Source of the DNA: UBA6115 sp050953005
GTDB lineage: Bacteria; Bacillota; Clostridia; Christensenellales; Aristaeellaceae
DNA: 64,000 nt
Direction of reading: 5' to 3'
NCBI GenBank assembly: GCA_050953005.1
Contig: JBMNLV010000003.1
Location: 1 to 64,000 of the forward strand
The notes under the pieces are model-generated. The model was given only the letters and a program-made list of their open reading frames with translations. It did no database searches and was not told where the DNA came from. Each line of letters opens with the position of its first letter. Within the stretch, counting starts at the first letter, position 1. Of the stretch, positions 33,995-43,309 are shown in pieces. The position numbers were made by a program, and so were the translations under genes.

Positions 33995-34972
33995 ATGAAA
34001 AAGTTAACTTCCCTGCTGTTGGTCATCTGCCTGTCTGCCTTGATGGCGCCAATTGGCACCGCTTTATCGGAAACGGTGCGCATTGGCATCGCGCAGTATG
34101 CCAACCATCCTTCCCTAGACAACTGCCGCGAGGGTTTTTTGGAGGGCCTCGCCATGGGCGGCTATCTGCAAGGCCAAAATCTTGAGGTGGATTACCAGAA
34201 CGCCCAGGGCGATGATGGACTGGCAGCCATCATTGCCAACGCCTATGTCAGCAGCAGGGTGGATTTGGTATGCGCCATTGCCACCCCGATGGCCGTGATC
34301 GCAGTCACCACGGCAGATGGCAAGATCCCGGTGATTTACACCGCTGTATCTGCGCCTGTAGAGAGCGAGTTGGCATATGCGGACCGCCCCTTTGACGGCA
34401 ATGCCACAGGCACCAGCGACCAGCTGCCTGTACGTGACCAGCTTTCGCTGATTCGCGCCCTGCAGCCGCAGGCCAAAAACATCGGGCTGCTGTATACCAT
34501 AGGAGAAATCAACTCACAGGTCCAAGCGGCGCTGTACCGGGATGCGGCGGCAGACTATGGGTTTGAGATCGTGGAGGTCGCCATCACCACCGCGGAAGAC
34601 ATTCCATTGGCGCTGCCCGGGTTGATCAGCCAATCGGATTGCATCTCCATGCTGACAGATAACACCGTGGTACAACACCTGAACCTGGTGCTTGACCAGA
34701 CCGATGCCGCCGGGCTGCCTGTTTATGGCAGCGAGGTGGAGCAGGTCAAAAATGGCTGCGTGGCCGCTGTGGGGATTGATTACCTGGCGCTGGGCCGCAA
34801 AACAGGTCTGATAGCCGTACGCGTGCTGCAGGGTGAGGAAGCCGACAGCATTCCCTTTGAGGTCCTCAGCGATTTTGACCTGTTTTATAATCATGAAGCG
34901 CTTACCCGGATGGGCTTGAGCGTTCCGGAAGAATTGCTCCCGCTTCTTAATGAGGTTTCAGACTCCTTGTAA
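33995..34972 (+). CDS. trpX: ABC transporter substrate-binding protein, TrpX type
   Basis: 325 residues, ABC_sub_bind (PF04392) family. Signal peptide MKKLTSLLLVICLSALMAPIGTALS; then VRIGIAQYANHPSLDNCREGFLEGL, IVCAIATPMAVIA-like segments, PVIYTAVSAPVESELA and GIDYLALGRKTGLIAVRVLQGE, all typical of this family. RBS AAAGGAG lies 8 bases before the ATG. The lipobox cysteine usual for Gram-positive binding proteins is absent. With the permease and ATPase that follow, and the Trp T-box in front, the likely substrate is tryptophan or a precursor, as for TrpXYZ of other Bacillota (established for that system; inferred here). Confidence 0.9.
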   Translation: MKKLTSLLLVICLSALMAPIGTALSETVRIGIAQYANHPSLDNCREGFLEGLAMGGYLQGQNLEVDYQNAQGDDGLAAIIANAYVSSRVDLVCAIATPMAVIAVTTADGKIPVIYTAVSAPVESELAYADRPFDGNATGTSDQLPVRDQLSLIRALQPQAKNIGLLYTIGEINSQVQAALYRDAAADYGFEIVEVAITTAEDIPLALPGLISQSDCISMLTDNTVVQHLNLVLDQTDAAGLPVYGSEVEQVKNGCVAAVGIDYLALGRKTGLIAVRVLQGEEADSIPFEVLSDFDLFYNHEALTRMGLSVPEELLPLLNEVSDSL

Positions 34973-35006
34973 AGTTTCAACCGCCCGATGGATGAAAGGA
35001 TATAGC

Positions 35007-35912
35007 ATGGCCTCAAGCCTGTACGCCTTCTATCTCGCCTTGCCCTCCACCCTCGAACAAGGCCTGATCTACGCCCTGTTGGCGCTGGGCGTGATGATTA
35101 CTTACCTGATTCTGGATTTCCCCGACCTGACGGTGGACGGCTCCTTCCCTCTGGGGGGAGTCGTCAGCACCGCCCTGATCCTGCAAGGGGTCTCCCCCGC
35201 GCTCGCGCTGCTGGCAGCAACTGCCAGCGGCATGGCAGCAGGGCTGTGTACGGGGCTCATCCATGTGAAGCTCAAGATCCGCGCGCTGTTTTCTGGCATC
35301 ATTGTAATGACTGCCCTGTACTCCATTAACCTGCGCATCGCCGGAGGCAGCTCATTGCTGGCTATTCCACGCACCAGCGTGACACTGTTTCGAAATAACG
35401 CGCTGGTAAGGCTGCTGCCACAAGATGTCCAGGTCCTGGTCATCTCGCTCATCCTGGTTATCATGGTCAAGATCGTGATCGACCTGATGCTCCGGACCCG
35501 CTTCGGGTTGCTGTTGCGCGCAACCGGCGACAATGAACAGGTGGTGACTGCCCTGGCGCGCAACAAGGGCAATATGAAAATCGCCGGCCTGGTCATCGCC
35601 AATGGCCTGGTGGCGCTTTGCGGCGGCGTGCTCACCCAGCAGCAGCGCCTGTTCGAAATATCCATGGGAACAGGCGCCATGGTGCTGGCACTGGCTTCAG
35701 TCATTATCGGCGTCAACTCGCTAAAACGCTTTGAAAGGTTGAGACAAACCACCAAAACCATCATCGGCGCCCTGGTCTACAAAGCCTGCTACAGCATGGC
35801 TATCAGCCTGGGGCTGCGCCCCGGGGACATGAAGCTGGTAACAGCGCTGTTATTTTTAGGCATTTTATCAGCCTGGCTGTTCAAACCGCGGAGAGTGGCA
35901 AACGATGCTTGA
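35007..35912 (+). CDS. trpY: ABC transporter permease, TrpY type
   Basis: 301 residues from ATG 35007, about eight membrane helices. Characteristic segments are STLEQGLIYALLALGVMITYLILDFPDLTVDGSFPLGG at the start and LLRATGDNEQVVTALARNKGNMKIAGLVIANGLVALCGGVL, the cytoplasmic coupling loop region, as in BPD_transp_2-type permeases. AAGG lies about 8 bases before the start. It overlaps the ATPase gene by 8 bases. Confidence 0.9.
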   Translation: MASSLYAFYLALPSTLEQGLIYALLALGVMITYLILDFPDLTVDGSFPLGGVVSTALILQGVSPALALLAATASGMAAGLCTGLIHVKLKIRALFSGIIVMTALYSINLRIAGGSSLLAIPRTSVTLFRNNALVRLLPQDVQVLVISLILVIMVKIVIDLMLRTRFGLLLRATGDNEQVVTALARNKGNMKIAGLVIANGLVALCGGVLTQQQRLFEISMGTGAMVLALASVIIGVNSLKRFERLRQTTKTIIGALVYKACYSMAISLGLRPGDMKLVTALLFLGILSAWLFKPRRVANDA

Positions 35913-36678
35913 AATGAGGAGTATCCGAAAGATCTACAACCCCGGTACAGTGCGGGCACTGTGCCTGTTTGAGGATTTCAGCCTCAAGGTGCCGCAGGGC
36001 CAGTTTGTGTCCATTGTGGGGTCCAACGGTTCAGGCAAATCCAGCCTGATGAACCTGCTGTGCGGCAGCATCCTGCCAGATGCCGGACAAATACTCATAA
36101 ACGGTCAGGATATAACGAAAACGAGCGAACACAAGCGTCTCAAGCGTATCGGGCGCATCTACCAAAATCCGGCTCTGGGCACCTGTTCGGGCATGAGCAT
36201 CCTGGAAAACATGGCGCTGGCTGACAACAAACCCAAGCGGATGAACCTGATGCCGGGCATCGACAAAAAACAGATTGAGCGCTACCGAAGCTTGCTGCGC
36301 CCCCTGGGCCTGGGGCTGGAAAATATGATGAACGCCCGCGCGGGCACACTCTCCGGCGGTCAGCGCCAGGCGCTGGCCATGGTCATGAGCGTGATGACAC
36401 CCTTGGATTTCCTGATATTGGATGAGCACACCGCGGCGCTGGACCCGAAGACCAGCGATGTCATTATGGAGTTGACGCAGCATGTGGTGCGTGAACACAG
36501 CCTGACAGCGCTGATGGTCACACACAACCTGCGCTATGCCATCGACTATGGTGACAGGTTGTTGATGCTCCACCAGGGCGAGATCGTGCTGGATGTTGCG
36601 GATAAGGCCAAGGCCGCCACCCGGCTGGAGGATGTGCTCGGGCTGTTTACGCAAATCAGTGTGGAACTGGGCAACTGA
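35905..36678 (+). CDS. trpZ: ABC transporter ATP-binding protein, TrpZ type
   Basis: 257 residues. Walker A GSNGSGKSSL (residues 37-46), Q-loop IYQNPALGT, signature LSGGQRQALAMVMSVM, Walker B DFLILDEHTAALD and the switch His in VTHNLRYA. It energises the TrpX/TrpY uptake system. It is the last gene of the T-box operon; no strong terminator is visible in the 110 bases after it. Confidence 0.93.
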   Translation: MLEMRSIRKIYNPGTVRALCLFEDFSLKVPQGQFVSIVGSNGSGKSSLMNLLCGSILPDAGQILINGQDITKTSEHKRLKRIGRIYQNPALGTCSGMSILENMALADNKPKRMNLMPGIDKKQIERYRSLLRPLGLGLENMMNARAGTLSGGQRQALAMVMSVMTPLDFLILDEHTAALDPKTSDVIMELTQHVVREHSLTALMVTHNLRYAIDYGDRLLMLHQGEIVLDVADKAKAATRLEDVLGLFTQISVELGN

Positions 36679-36788
36679 CGTAATCTCCTTGCGCAAAACC
36701 GCTGGTTAAAACCTGATCAAATCGGTTATGATACCTTTAGCAACGGCACCATGGCATCGGTGTAAATGAATTCAGAGGCGGTGAAGGC

Positions 36789-38462
36789 GTGATTCGTGTG
36801 AGCAAGCTCGCGGTGCTGCCCGGGCAAGACGAGCAGGACGCACTGCGCCTGGCACTCAAACGCCTGCGCCTGGCACCTGAGCAGGTGCTGTCTTTTGTCA
36901 TTGTCAAAAAAAGCATCGATGCCCGGAACAAGAACCGTATCCGGCTGGTTTACACCCTGGATCTCCAGCTGGCTTCGGACGAGCAGGCCATTATAAAGCG
37001 CTGCGCCAGGCAGGGGGTAAGCAAAGCGCCTGCGCTGCAGCGGCTTGACATTTCCCGTGCCACAACCCCCCATGACATCGCTGTGATCGGGCTGGGGCCA
37101 TGCGGGCTGTTTGCCGCCTTGTACCTGGCGCGCGCCGGGCACAGGATAACGGTGCTGGAGCGTGGTCTGCCGGTGGAGCTGCGGGGCTTCTCGGTCAACC
37201 GCCTGATGCGAAACGGCCAGTTGGATACGCAAAGCAATTTCCAGTTCGGTGAAGGCGGAGCCGGCGCGTTTTCTGACGGCAAGCTGACCACCGGTATCAA
37301 GGATCCGCTGGTAAATGAGGTGCTGCACACCCTGGTGGAATACGGCGCGCAAGCTGAAATCCTCTACACAGCACGGCCGCACATCGGCACGGACCGTCTG
37401 CCCAGGGTGGTTTCCGCCATGCGGCGCGCGATTGAAGCCCTGGGCGGCAAGGTGTTGTTTGGCGCGCGGCTGGAAAGCCTGCACCTGGAAAGCGGCACGC
37501 TGCACGGCATACGCTATGTAGCAGACGGCCATCTTCAGGAGCTGGGCTGTGATGCCGCGGTGCTGGCCATCGGGCATTCCGCGCGGGATACCATGCAGAC
37601 CTTGTATGACCAGGGCCTCCGAATGACCCCCAAGCCTTTTTCCATCGGTTTGCGTGTGGAGCATCTTCAGTCATATATCAACCTGGCGCAGTATGGCGGC
37701 CTGGTCAATCATGATCTGTTGCCCAGCGCTGAATATCATTTATCCCACCGGCTGCCCAACGGACGCGGGGCATATACCTTTTGTATGTGCCCGGGCGGCA
37801 GGGTACTGCCTTGCGCCAGCGAGCAGGGGATGGTGTGTACCAATGGAATGAGCAATTCTCGCCGCGATGGGCCCAATGCCAACGCTGCCATTCTGGTGGA
37901 AGTGCGGCCAGCAGACTTCCTGAAAAACAACCATCCACTCAGCGGCTTTGCATACCAGCGCCATTATGAGCGACTGGCTTTTCAGCTGGGTGGCGGGCAG
38001 ATGAAAGCGCCAGCCCAGACGGTGGGTGATTTCCTGGCCGGGCGCCCCTCTACCGGCTTTGGCATGGTCACCCCCAGCTACTGGCCAGGGGTCAGCCCGG
38101 CTGATTTGCGTGAGGCCTTGCCGGAGTACGCGTACACAGGCATCCGGGAAGCCCTTTTGGCTTTTGACCGGCAACTCAAGGGCTTTGCCACGGAAGAGGC
38201 GGTGCTTACCGGTGTGGAGACACGTTCCTCCTGCCCGGTGCAAGTCGAGCGTGATCCGACCGGGCAATCCAACCTGTCCGGCCTGTTCCCGGCGGGCGAA
38301 GGTGCCGGGCGCGCGGGCGGTATCATGTCCGCGGCTGTGGACGGTTTGCGCGTAGCCATGGGCTTACACCGTCTGGCGCAAAACGGTGAGCTTGGTGGCC
38401 GGTCCAGGCACGCTGCGAAAAATACATCTTCATCCATCCCCGGGAGCGGAGCGTCGGAATGA
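36789..38462 (+). CDS. FAD-dependent dehydrogenase of the COG2509 type
   Basis: 557 residues. An N-terminal domain of about 90 residues (starting MIRVSKLAVLPGQDEQDALRLALKR) precedes the FAD-binding Rossmann motif GLGPCGLFAALYLARAGHRITVLERG at 101-126. NFQFGEGGAGAFSDGKLTTGIKD follows, a hallmark of this uncharacterised family, and the C-terminus has GEGAGRAGGIMSAAVDGLRVA for FAD. The start is GTG 36789 after GAGGCGG. The reaction is unknown. It overlaps the acyltransferase gene by 4 bases (ATGA). Confidence 0.9.
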   Translation: MIRVSKLAVLPGQDEQDALRLALKRLRLAPEQVLSFVIVKKSIDARNKNRIRLVYTLDLQLASDEQAIIKRCARQGVSKAPALQRLDISRATTPHDIAVIGLGPCGLFAALYLARAGHRITVLERGLPVELRGFSVNRLMRNGQLDTQSNFQFGEGGAGAFSDGKLTTGIKDPLVNEVLHTLVEYGAQAEILYTARPHIGTDRLPRVVSAMRRAIEALGGKVLFGARLESLHLESGTLHGIRYVADGHLQELGCDAAVLAIGHSARDTMQTLYDQGLRMTPKPFSIGLRVEHLQSYINLAQYGGLVNHDLLPSAEYHLSHRLPNGRGAYTFCMCPGGRVLPCASEQGMVCTNGMSNSRRDGPNANAAILVEVRPADFLKNNHPLSGFAYQRHYERLAFQLGGGQMKAPAQTVGDFLAGRPSTGFGMVTPSYWPGVSPADLREALPEYAYTGIREALLAFDRQLKGFATEEAVLTGVETRSSCPVQVERDPTGQSNLSGLFPAGEGAGRAGGIMSAAVDGLRVAMGLHRLAQNGELGGRSRHAAKNTSSSIPGSGASE

Positions 38463-39625
38463 AAAAACGCGTTAATAATCGGAAAGTTGCGCAAAATCTC
38501 TTTTACCGCTTAGCGCGTTTTGTTGTATTGCCCTATTTTAGCCGGCGCTTTTCTTTGACCGCCGACAAGGAGCCGGATTTTCCCGGGCCTTATATGGTCA
38601 TCGCCAACCATGTCACAGAGCTGGATTTCATTTTAATAGCCAAGGTCTTTAAAACACCGCTCAGCTTTGTGGTGGGCCACGGTCTTCTGCGTAACCGTCT
38701 GCTGGCCTTTGTGCTGCTGCGTCTGGCCGGAGTCATCCCCAAACAAAAGGCCGCAACAGACGCACGCACTACACTGGGCATCCTGCGCAGGCTTCAGTCC
38801 GGACGCAATGTCTGTCTGTTTGCTGAGGGCAACACTACATTCAGCGGACAAACCGGCTCAATCAACCCGGCGACCGGCATCCTGCTGCGCAGCATGCGCG
38901 CGGGGCTGGTAACCTGCCGGATTGAAGGTGCCTATTTTGCCATGCCGCGCTGGGGTAAGGGCATCCGTACCGGGCGCACAGCCTGCCGGGTAATCAACAC
39001 CTACTCCAGGGAGACGCTGGAAAACATGAGCGCGCAGGAAATCAATCAGCTTCTCAAAAAAGATTTATGGGAAGACGCTTACGAGCGGCAGGCTTGCACT
39101 CCCATCCTTTACAGCGGCCGGCAAAGGGCTCAGGGCCTGGAATATGCTTTGTACCTGTGCCCCTGCTGCCGGTCGCAGAACACCCTCAGGGGCGAGGACG
39201 ACCAACTGCGCTGTAACCATTGCGGGGCAAGCGCAACCTACCGTGAAGACGGCATCCTGTCCGGGGATTTCCCGCACAGGACCATCCTTGCGTGGACTAT
39301 ATGGCAACGCGAGCAATTGGCGCAGATGTTGTGTGTTGCAGCAGAGCAGCCGATTATCCGTGATGAGTGGCAACAACTGATGCTTGATGAGCGAGACAGG
39401 CTGCGCAAACATTCAGAAGGACCGATGATAATGGGAGCGGAAACGCTCACTGTGGGTGATTTGCACATCAAACTTCTTGACATTACCGGCTTTGAGATAT
39501 ATCGTAAAAATATCATCCAGTTTACTTTATCAGACGGACGACATTTTCAAACCGCTAAATGCACGTACTTTAATGCCCTCAAGTACAGAGATCTATGGGG
39601 AATAATCAGGGGACCGAGGGAATAA
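38459..39625 (+). CDS. 1-acyl-glycerol-3-phosphate acyltransferase (PlsC) family protein with zinc ribbon
   Basis: 388 residues, much longer than PlsC (about 240). The acyltransferase domain (about 35-190) has the catalytic HX4D as NHVTELD (His51, Asp56) and FAEGNTTFSG (Glu123) as the glycerol-phosphate-binding block. A Cys4 zinc ribbon follows (C234/C237 and C252/C255), then a C-terminal domain of about 120 residues that includes DITGFEIYRKNIIQFTLSDGRHF. The substrate may be a lysophospholipid; the ribbon and C-terminal domain suggest another partner or regulation. Coupled to the FAD dehydrogenase upstream and, after one base, to the transporter downstream. Confidence 0.87.
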   Translation: MKKRVNNRKVAQNLFYRLARFVVLPYFSRRFSLTADKEPDFPGPYMVIANHVTELDFILIAKVFKTPLSFVVGHGLLRNRLLAFVLLRLAGVIPKQKAATDARTTLGILRRLQSGRNVCLFAEGNTTFSGQTGSINPATGILLRSMRAGLVTCRIEGAYFAMPRWGKGIRTGRTACRVINTYSRETLENMSAQEINQLLKKDLWEDAYERQACTPILYSGRQRAQGLEYALYLCPCCRSQNTLRGEDDQLRCNHCGASATYREDGILSGDFPHRTILAWTIWQREQLAQMLCVAAEQPIIRDEWQQLMLDERDRLRKHSEGPMIMGAETLTVGDLHIKLLDITGFEIYRKNIIQFTLSDGRHFQTAKCTYFNALKYRDLWGIIRGPRE

Positions 39626-39626
39626 T

Positions 39627-41006
39627 ATGGATTTTTCAAGCGCCAATCACGGCCTGTGGGATGTTTTTGTCTGGGGAGGCGTCATCGCAGCATTATTGTT
39701 GGTAGCCAACATCCTCACACGCAAAGTTAAATTTATCCGGAAGAGCCTGATGCCCATCGCAGCCCTGGCAGGTTTTATACTGCTGGCGCTGCGCGCGACA
39801 GGCCTTGTTAAGTTTCCGCCGGATTTGCTGGAGATGGTCACCTACCATGGCATAGCGATTGGTTTTATCGCGTTGTCCCTGCGCACAACCAAGACAGAAA
39901 TCAAAGGGGTGTTTGCTTTCCAGTCCGGCGCCCTGATCGTGTCCACCTACCTGGTGCAGGCAGTTGTCGGGCTGCTTATTTCGGTAACACTGTATTTTAC
40001 GCTGATGCCCACACTCTTTCCAGCTTCGGGCATTCTGCTTCCCATGGCCTATGGCCAAGGGCCCGGACAAGCCAACAATGTCGGTTCAACCTATGAGGCG
40101 CTGGGCTTTGTGGGCGGGAGGTCCTTCGGGCTGTCGCTGGCCGCTACAGGCTACCTGGTTGCCTGCCTAGTGGGTATATGGTACACCAACCGTGTGCTCA
40201 GGCGGCGAGGCTTGAACCGGGAGGATATAAAGCCTATCTCCGGTTCTGTTATGACGGAGACCTTCCAGGAAGCGGGCGAGGTGCCGCTGTCCGAATCGGT
40301 GGACAGGCTCTCCCTGCAAATCGCGCTGATCTTCATTACCTATTTGATCACCTATCTGGTCACTCATCTGATTACTCAGGGAATCACCGCGCTGGCGCCG
40401 GGTGCCGGTAAAACGCTGACCCCGCTGTTTTGGGGGTTTAATTTTATCACCGGTTCGCTCGTAGCCATGGGCGCGCGCGGGTTGATGGGCAAACTGCGCA
40501 AGGCCGGCATCATGACAAGGCAATATCAAAACAACTACCTGCTCAACCGCGTCAGCGGCCTGGCTTTTGACCTGATGATCGTGGCAGGCATCGCCTCCAT
40601 TGACATCGCGGACCTGCAGGGCTTATGGGCACCCTACCTGCTGATGGCAGTCATTGGCGGATTTGTGACCTATTACTATCTGAAATGGATTGTGCCGAAG
40701 CTATCTCCCGACTACGCGGATGAAAGCTTTGTGGCAATGTTTGGAATGTTGACTGGCACCATCAGCTCGGGTATCCTGCCGCTGCGCCAGATTGACCCGG
40801 AGTTTAAAACTCCGGCGGCAGACCAGCTGGTGGTGGGCAGCGGCACGGGTATCCTGTTTGGCGCGCCCGTGCTGGTTTTAATCGGTCTGGCCCCCAACTC
40901 TATCGCTATGCTCTTTGTCACCATAGGTCTGTGTCTGATCTATCTGGCTGCCCTGGTCTGGTTTATGACCGCCAGGCGTTTCCGCCATGGCCGGTCCGGC
41001 CAATAA
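39627..41006 (+). CDS. Sodium/glutamate symporter-like membrane protein (GltS family)
   Basis: 459 residues with 11-12 predicted membrane helices. ILLPMAYGQGPGQANNVGSTYEALGF resembles the conserved re-entrant loop of GltS, and MFGMLTGTISSGILPLRQIDPEF the second repeat of that fold. It is somewhat longer than E. coli GltS (401) and contains a central hydrophilic stretch (about 190-230). Glutamate is only the family default; the substrate is not shown by the sequence. The ATG follows the acyltransferase stop by one base (TAATATG), so all three genes from 36789 are one unit. Confidence 0.8.
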   Translation: MDFSSANHGLWDVFVWGGVIAALLLVANILTRKVKFIRKSLMPIAALAGFILLALRATGLVKFPPDLLEMVTYHGIAIGFIALSLRTTKTEIKGVFAFQSGALIVSTYLVQAVVGLLISVTLYFTLMPTLFPASGILLPMAYGQGPGQANNVGSTYEALGFVGGRSFGLSLAATGYLVACLVGIWYTNRVLRRRGLNREDIKPISGSVMTETFQEAGEVPLSESVDRLSLQIALIFITYLITYLVTHLITQGITALAPGAGKTLTPLFWGFNFITGSLVAMGARGLMGKLRKAGIMTRQYQNNYLLNRVSGLAFDLMIVAGIASIDIADLQGLWAPYLLMAVIGGFVTYYYLKWIVPKLSPDYADESFVAMFGMLTGTISSGILPLRQIDPEFKTPAADQLVVGSGTGILFGAPVLVLIGLAPNSIAMLFVTIGLCLIYLAALVWFMTARRFRHGRSGQ

Positions 41007-41059
41007 GAATACTGCTGCCGGACTCAATGACGCCAGATAAACCCGTTTTTGGTTTTTGT

Positions 41060-41088
41060 TTGCATTTAAATGCATTTAGTTGTATAAT
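41060..41088 (+). promoter_or_regulatory. Promoter of the liv operon
   Basis: TTGCAT (41060-41065), 17-base spacer, perfect TATAAT (41083-41088). About 60 bases before the livJ start at 41150, which has AAAGGAGG in front. Confidence 0.75.
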
Positions 41089-41089
41089 C

Positions 41090-41105
41090 TGTGTACATAT
41101 ACACA
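41090..41105 (+). promoter_or_regulatory. Candidate operator (inverted repeat) at the liv promoter
   Basis: TGTGTA (41090-41095) and TACACA (41100-41105) form a perfect inverted repeat around CATA, one base after the -10 box and covering the expected transcription start. This is a classic place for a repressor. The regulator is unknown. A second palindrome, GCATTTAAATGC, lies within the promoter spacer region (41062-41073). Confidence 0.5.
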
Positions 41106-41149
41106 ACAGACGCTTATAATGAATAAATAATCAAAAGGAGGTTATCCCG

Positions 41150-42331
41150 ATGAGAAAACTAATCGCCCTGGCCTTGTCCCTGTTGCTGTTCCTGCCTCTG
41201 GTGGCGTTGGGAGAGGATTATGCCGGCACCATCACCATCGGTATTTTTGAGCCCGCTTCCGGCGACAACGCCGCCGGCGGCAAACAGGAAACCCTGGGCA
41301 TGTATTATGCCAACTCCCTTGTAAACACAGTTGTGCTGGGCGGCAAGACCTATAAGGTGGAGGTCAGCGAGGTGGACAACCAAACCTCAGCTGACAAGTC
41401 GCCCGCCGCAGCCCAGACGCTGGTCAGCCGCAATGTAAATGTGGTGCTGGGCACCTACGGCTCCGGCGCCTCCATGGCCGCGGCCCCCATTTTTGAGGCT
41501 GCCGGCATCCCGGCCATCGGCGCATCCTGCACCAACCCTGCTGTCACCCTGGGCAACCCCCTTTACTGGCGCATCTGCTACACCGATGACTTCCAGGGCG
41601 ATGTGCTGGCCAGCTTCGCTTTTAATGACTTGGGTGTCAAGGTGGCCTATACGCTGAACATGCTTGGCGAGGACTATGGCGCGGGCCTGGTCAACTACTT
41701 CACCAAAGCCTTTAAAAAGCTGGGCGGCACCGTAGTGGCCGACACCTTCCCGGAGGGCACCAGCGACTTTTCCGCTTACCTGCAAAACGCAGTCAATGCG
41801 GGCGCCGGCGTCATCTTCTCCCCCAGCTCCACCACCTACGCTTCCCTCATGCTGGGGCAGGCGGTATCCATGAATCTGGATATTCCCTTTGTAGCCGGCG
41901 ATACCTGGGCCTCCTCCGTTATCCTGGAGGCTGTGCAGAATTCCGATTTAAAGGTGTATTTCTCCGACTTCTTCGACGAGAATGACCAGGAAGCCACTCA
42001 GGTCTCCAAAGACTTTGTGACTGGTTTCAAGGCTTGGCTCAATGCCAACCCCCAGAACCTCACTAACAATGGCGGCAACGATATCATCGCGGCCGTATCG
42101 GCCCTGGGCTTTGACTCCTACATGACCGCCATTGAGGCCATCAAAAAGACTGAGGCTGGCACCAAGGAGCAGATTGCCGAAGTGCTTTCCAGCGTTGAAT
42201 ATGACGGAGTTACCGGCAAAATCGTGTTTGACGAGAATGGCGACGCCAAGAAAGACATCGCCTACATCAAAATTGCCGACACTCAAAGCCTCAACTACAT
42301 CTTTGTCACCACCACCACCATCCAGCAATAA
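41150..42331 (+). CDS. livJ: Branched-chain amino acid ABC transporter substrate-binding protein
   Basis: 393 residues, periplasmic-binding fold type I (Peripla_BP_6). Signal peptide MRKLIALALSLLLFLPLVALG; TITIGIFEPASGDNAAGGKQ, VNVVLGTYGSGASMAAAPIFEAAGIPAIGAS (ligand-binding segment), FQGDVLASFAFNDLGVKVAY and a C-terminal VTGKIVFDENGDAKKD. No lipobox cysteine is present. First gene of the livJHMGF operon, under its own promoter. Specificity for Leu/Ile/Val is the family norm; other amino acids or amides are possible. Confidence 0.93.
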   Translation: MRKLIALALSLLLFLPLVALGEDYAGTITIGIFEPASGDNAAGGKQETLGMYYANSLVNTVVLGGKTYKVEVSEVDNQTSADKSPAAAQTLVSRNVNVVLGTYGSGASMAAAPIFEAAGIPAIGASCTNPAVTLGNPLYWRICYTDDFQGDVLASFAFNDLGVKVAYTLNMLGEDYGAGLVNYFTKAFKKLGGTVVADTFPEGTSDFSAYLQNAVNAGAGVIFSPSSTTYASLMLGQAVSMNLDIPFVAGDTWASSVILEAVQNSDLKVYFSDFFDENDQEATQVSKDFVTGFKAWLNANPQNLTNNGGNDIIAAVSALGFDSYMTAIEAIKKTEAGTKEQIAEVLSSVEYDGVTGKIVFDENGDAKKDIAYIKIADTQSLNYIFVTTTTIQQ

Positions 42332-42412
42332 CCAGGCATCCCACACCGGGGCGCTGTGCTGTTTACTTTGCGGCGCAGCGCCCCTTATTAAAGCGACGGG
42401 AGGGCAGTTTTT

Positions 42413-43297
42413 TTGGATTGGCTTGAGCGATTCTTTCCCTATATCCTGGCCGGGATATCCGTAGGCGGGCAATATGCCCTGATTGCCATCGGCTACACCA
42501 TGGTGTACGGCATCCTGAGGCTGATCAACTTCGCCCACGGCGATATTTTTACCGTGGCAGGTTTTTTTATGGTGTACCTGAACGCCACCATGCCGCTGTA
42601 CCTGTCCATCCCGCTGACCATTATCCTCACGGTGATCCTGGGCTTTTCTGTAGAGCGGGTGGCTTATAAACCCCTGCGGGAAGCGCCCCGCATGTCCATT
42701 ATGATTTCAGCCATCGGGGTCAGTTATCTGCTGCAAAACCTGATGTGGTACATCACTGGCGGCCTCGCAAAGCAGTACCCAACCATCCCCTGGATTTCCA
42801 CTTCTGTGACGGTGTGGGTGTCCACCACAAAAATCGTTACCCTGGTAACTCCCGTGCTTACCATCCTCTTGGTGGTGCTCTTGCAGCAGCTTATCAACCA
42901 TACCAAAATCGGTATGGCCATGCGCGCGGTATCCCGGGATTTTGAAACAGCCAGGCTCATGGGTATCAAAATCAATCAGGTGATTTCCATGACCTTTGTC
43001 ATTGGTTCCTTTCTGGCAGCGGTAGGCAGCCTGCTGTATTTCAGCAACTATGCCACTGTCACTCCCACCGTGGGCGCGATGCCGGGACTTAAGGCTTTTG
43101 TAGCCGCGGTCTTTGGGGGGATCGGCTCCATCCCGGGGGCCATGATCGGCGCCTTCCTCATCGGCATCAGTGAAAACCTCATCAAGGCTTTGGGCTATTC
43201 CACCTTCTCGGATGCCTTCACCTTTGCCCTGCTGATCTTCATCCTGCTGGCAAAGCCTACAGGGCTGTTTGGCGAAAAAACCCTCGACAAGGTCTAA
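42413..43297 (+). CDS. livH: Branched-chain amino acid ABC transporter permease LivH
   Basis: 294 residues, about eight membrane helices. Typical LivH text: ISVGGQYALIAIGYTMVYGILRLINFAHGDIFTVAGF near the N-terminus and RAVSRDFETARLMGIKINQVISMTFVIGSFLAAVGSLL, the coupling EAA-like loop. The start is TTG 42413 with GGGAGGG upstream. 81 bases after livJ, which contain a GC-rich palindromic stretch that may allow more livJ than permease message. Confidence 0.94.
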   Translation: MDWLERFFPYILAGISVGGQYALIAIGYTMVYGILRLINFAHGDIFTVAGFFMVYLNATMPLYLSIPLTIILTVILGFSVERVAYKPLREAPRMSIMISAIGVSYLLQNLMWYITGGLAKQYPTIPWISTSVTVWVSTTKIVTLVTPVLTILLVVLLQQLINHTKIGMAMRAVSRDFETARLMGIKINQVISMTFVIGSFLAAVGSLLYFSNYATVTPTVGAMPGLKAFVAAVFGGIGSIPGAMIGAFLIGISENLIKALGYSTFSDAFTFALLIFILLAKPTGLFGEKTLDKV

Positions 43298-43309
43298 GGA
43301 GGAAGCGGA

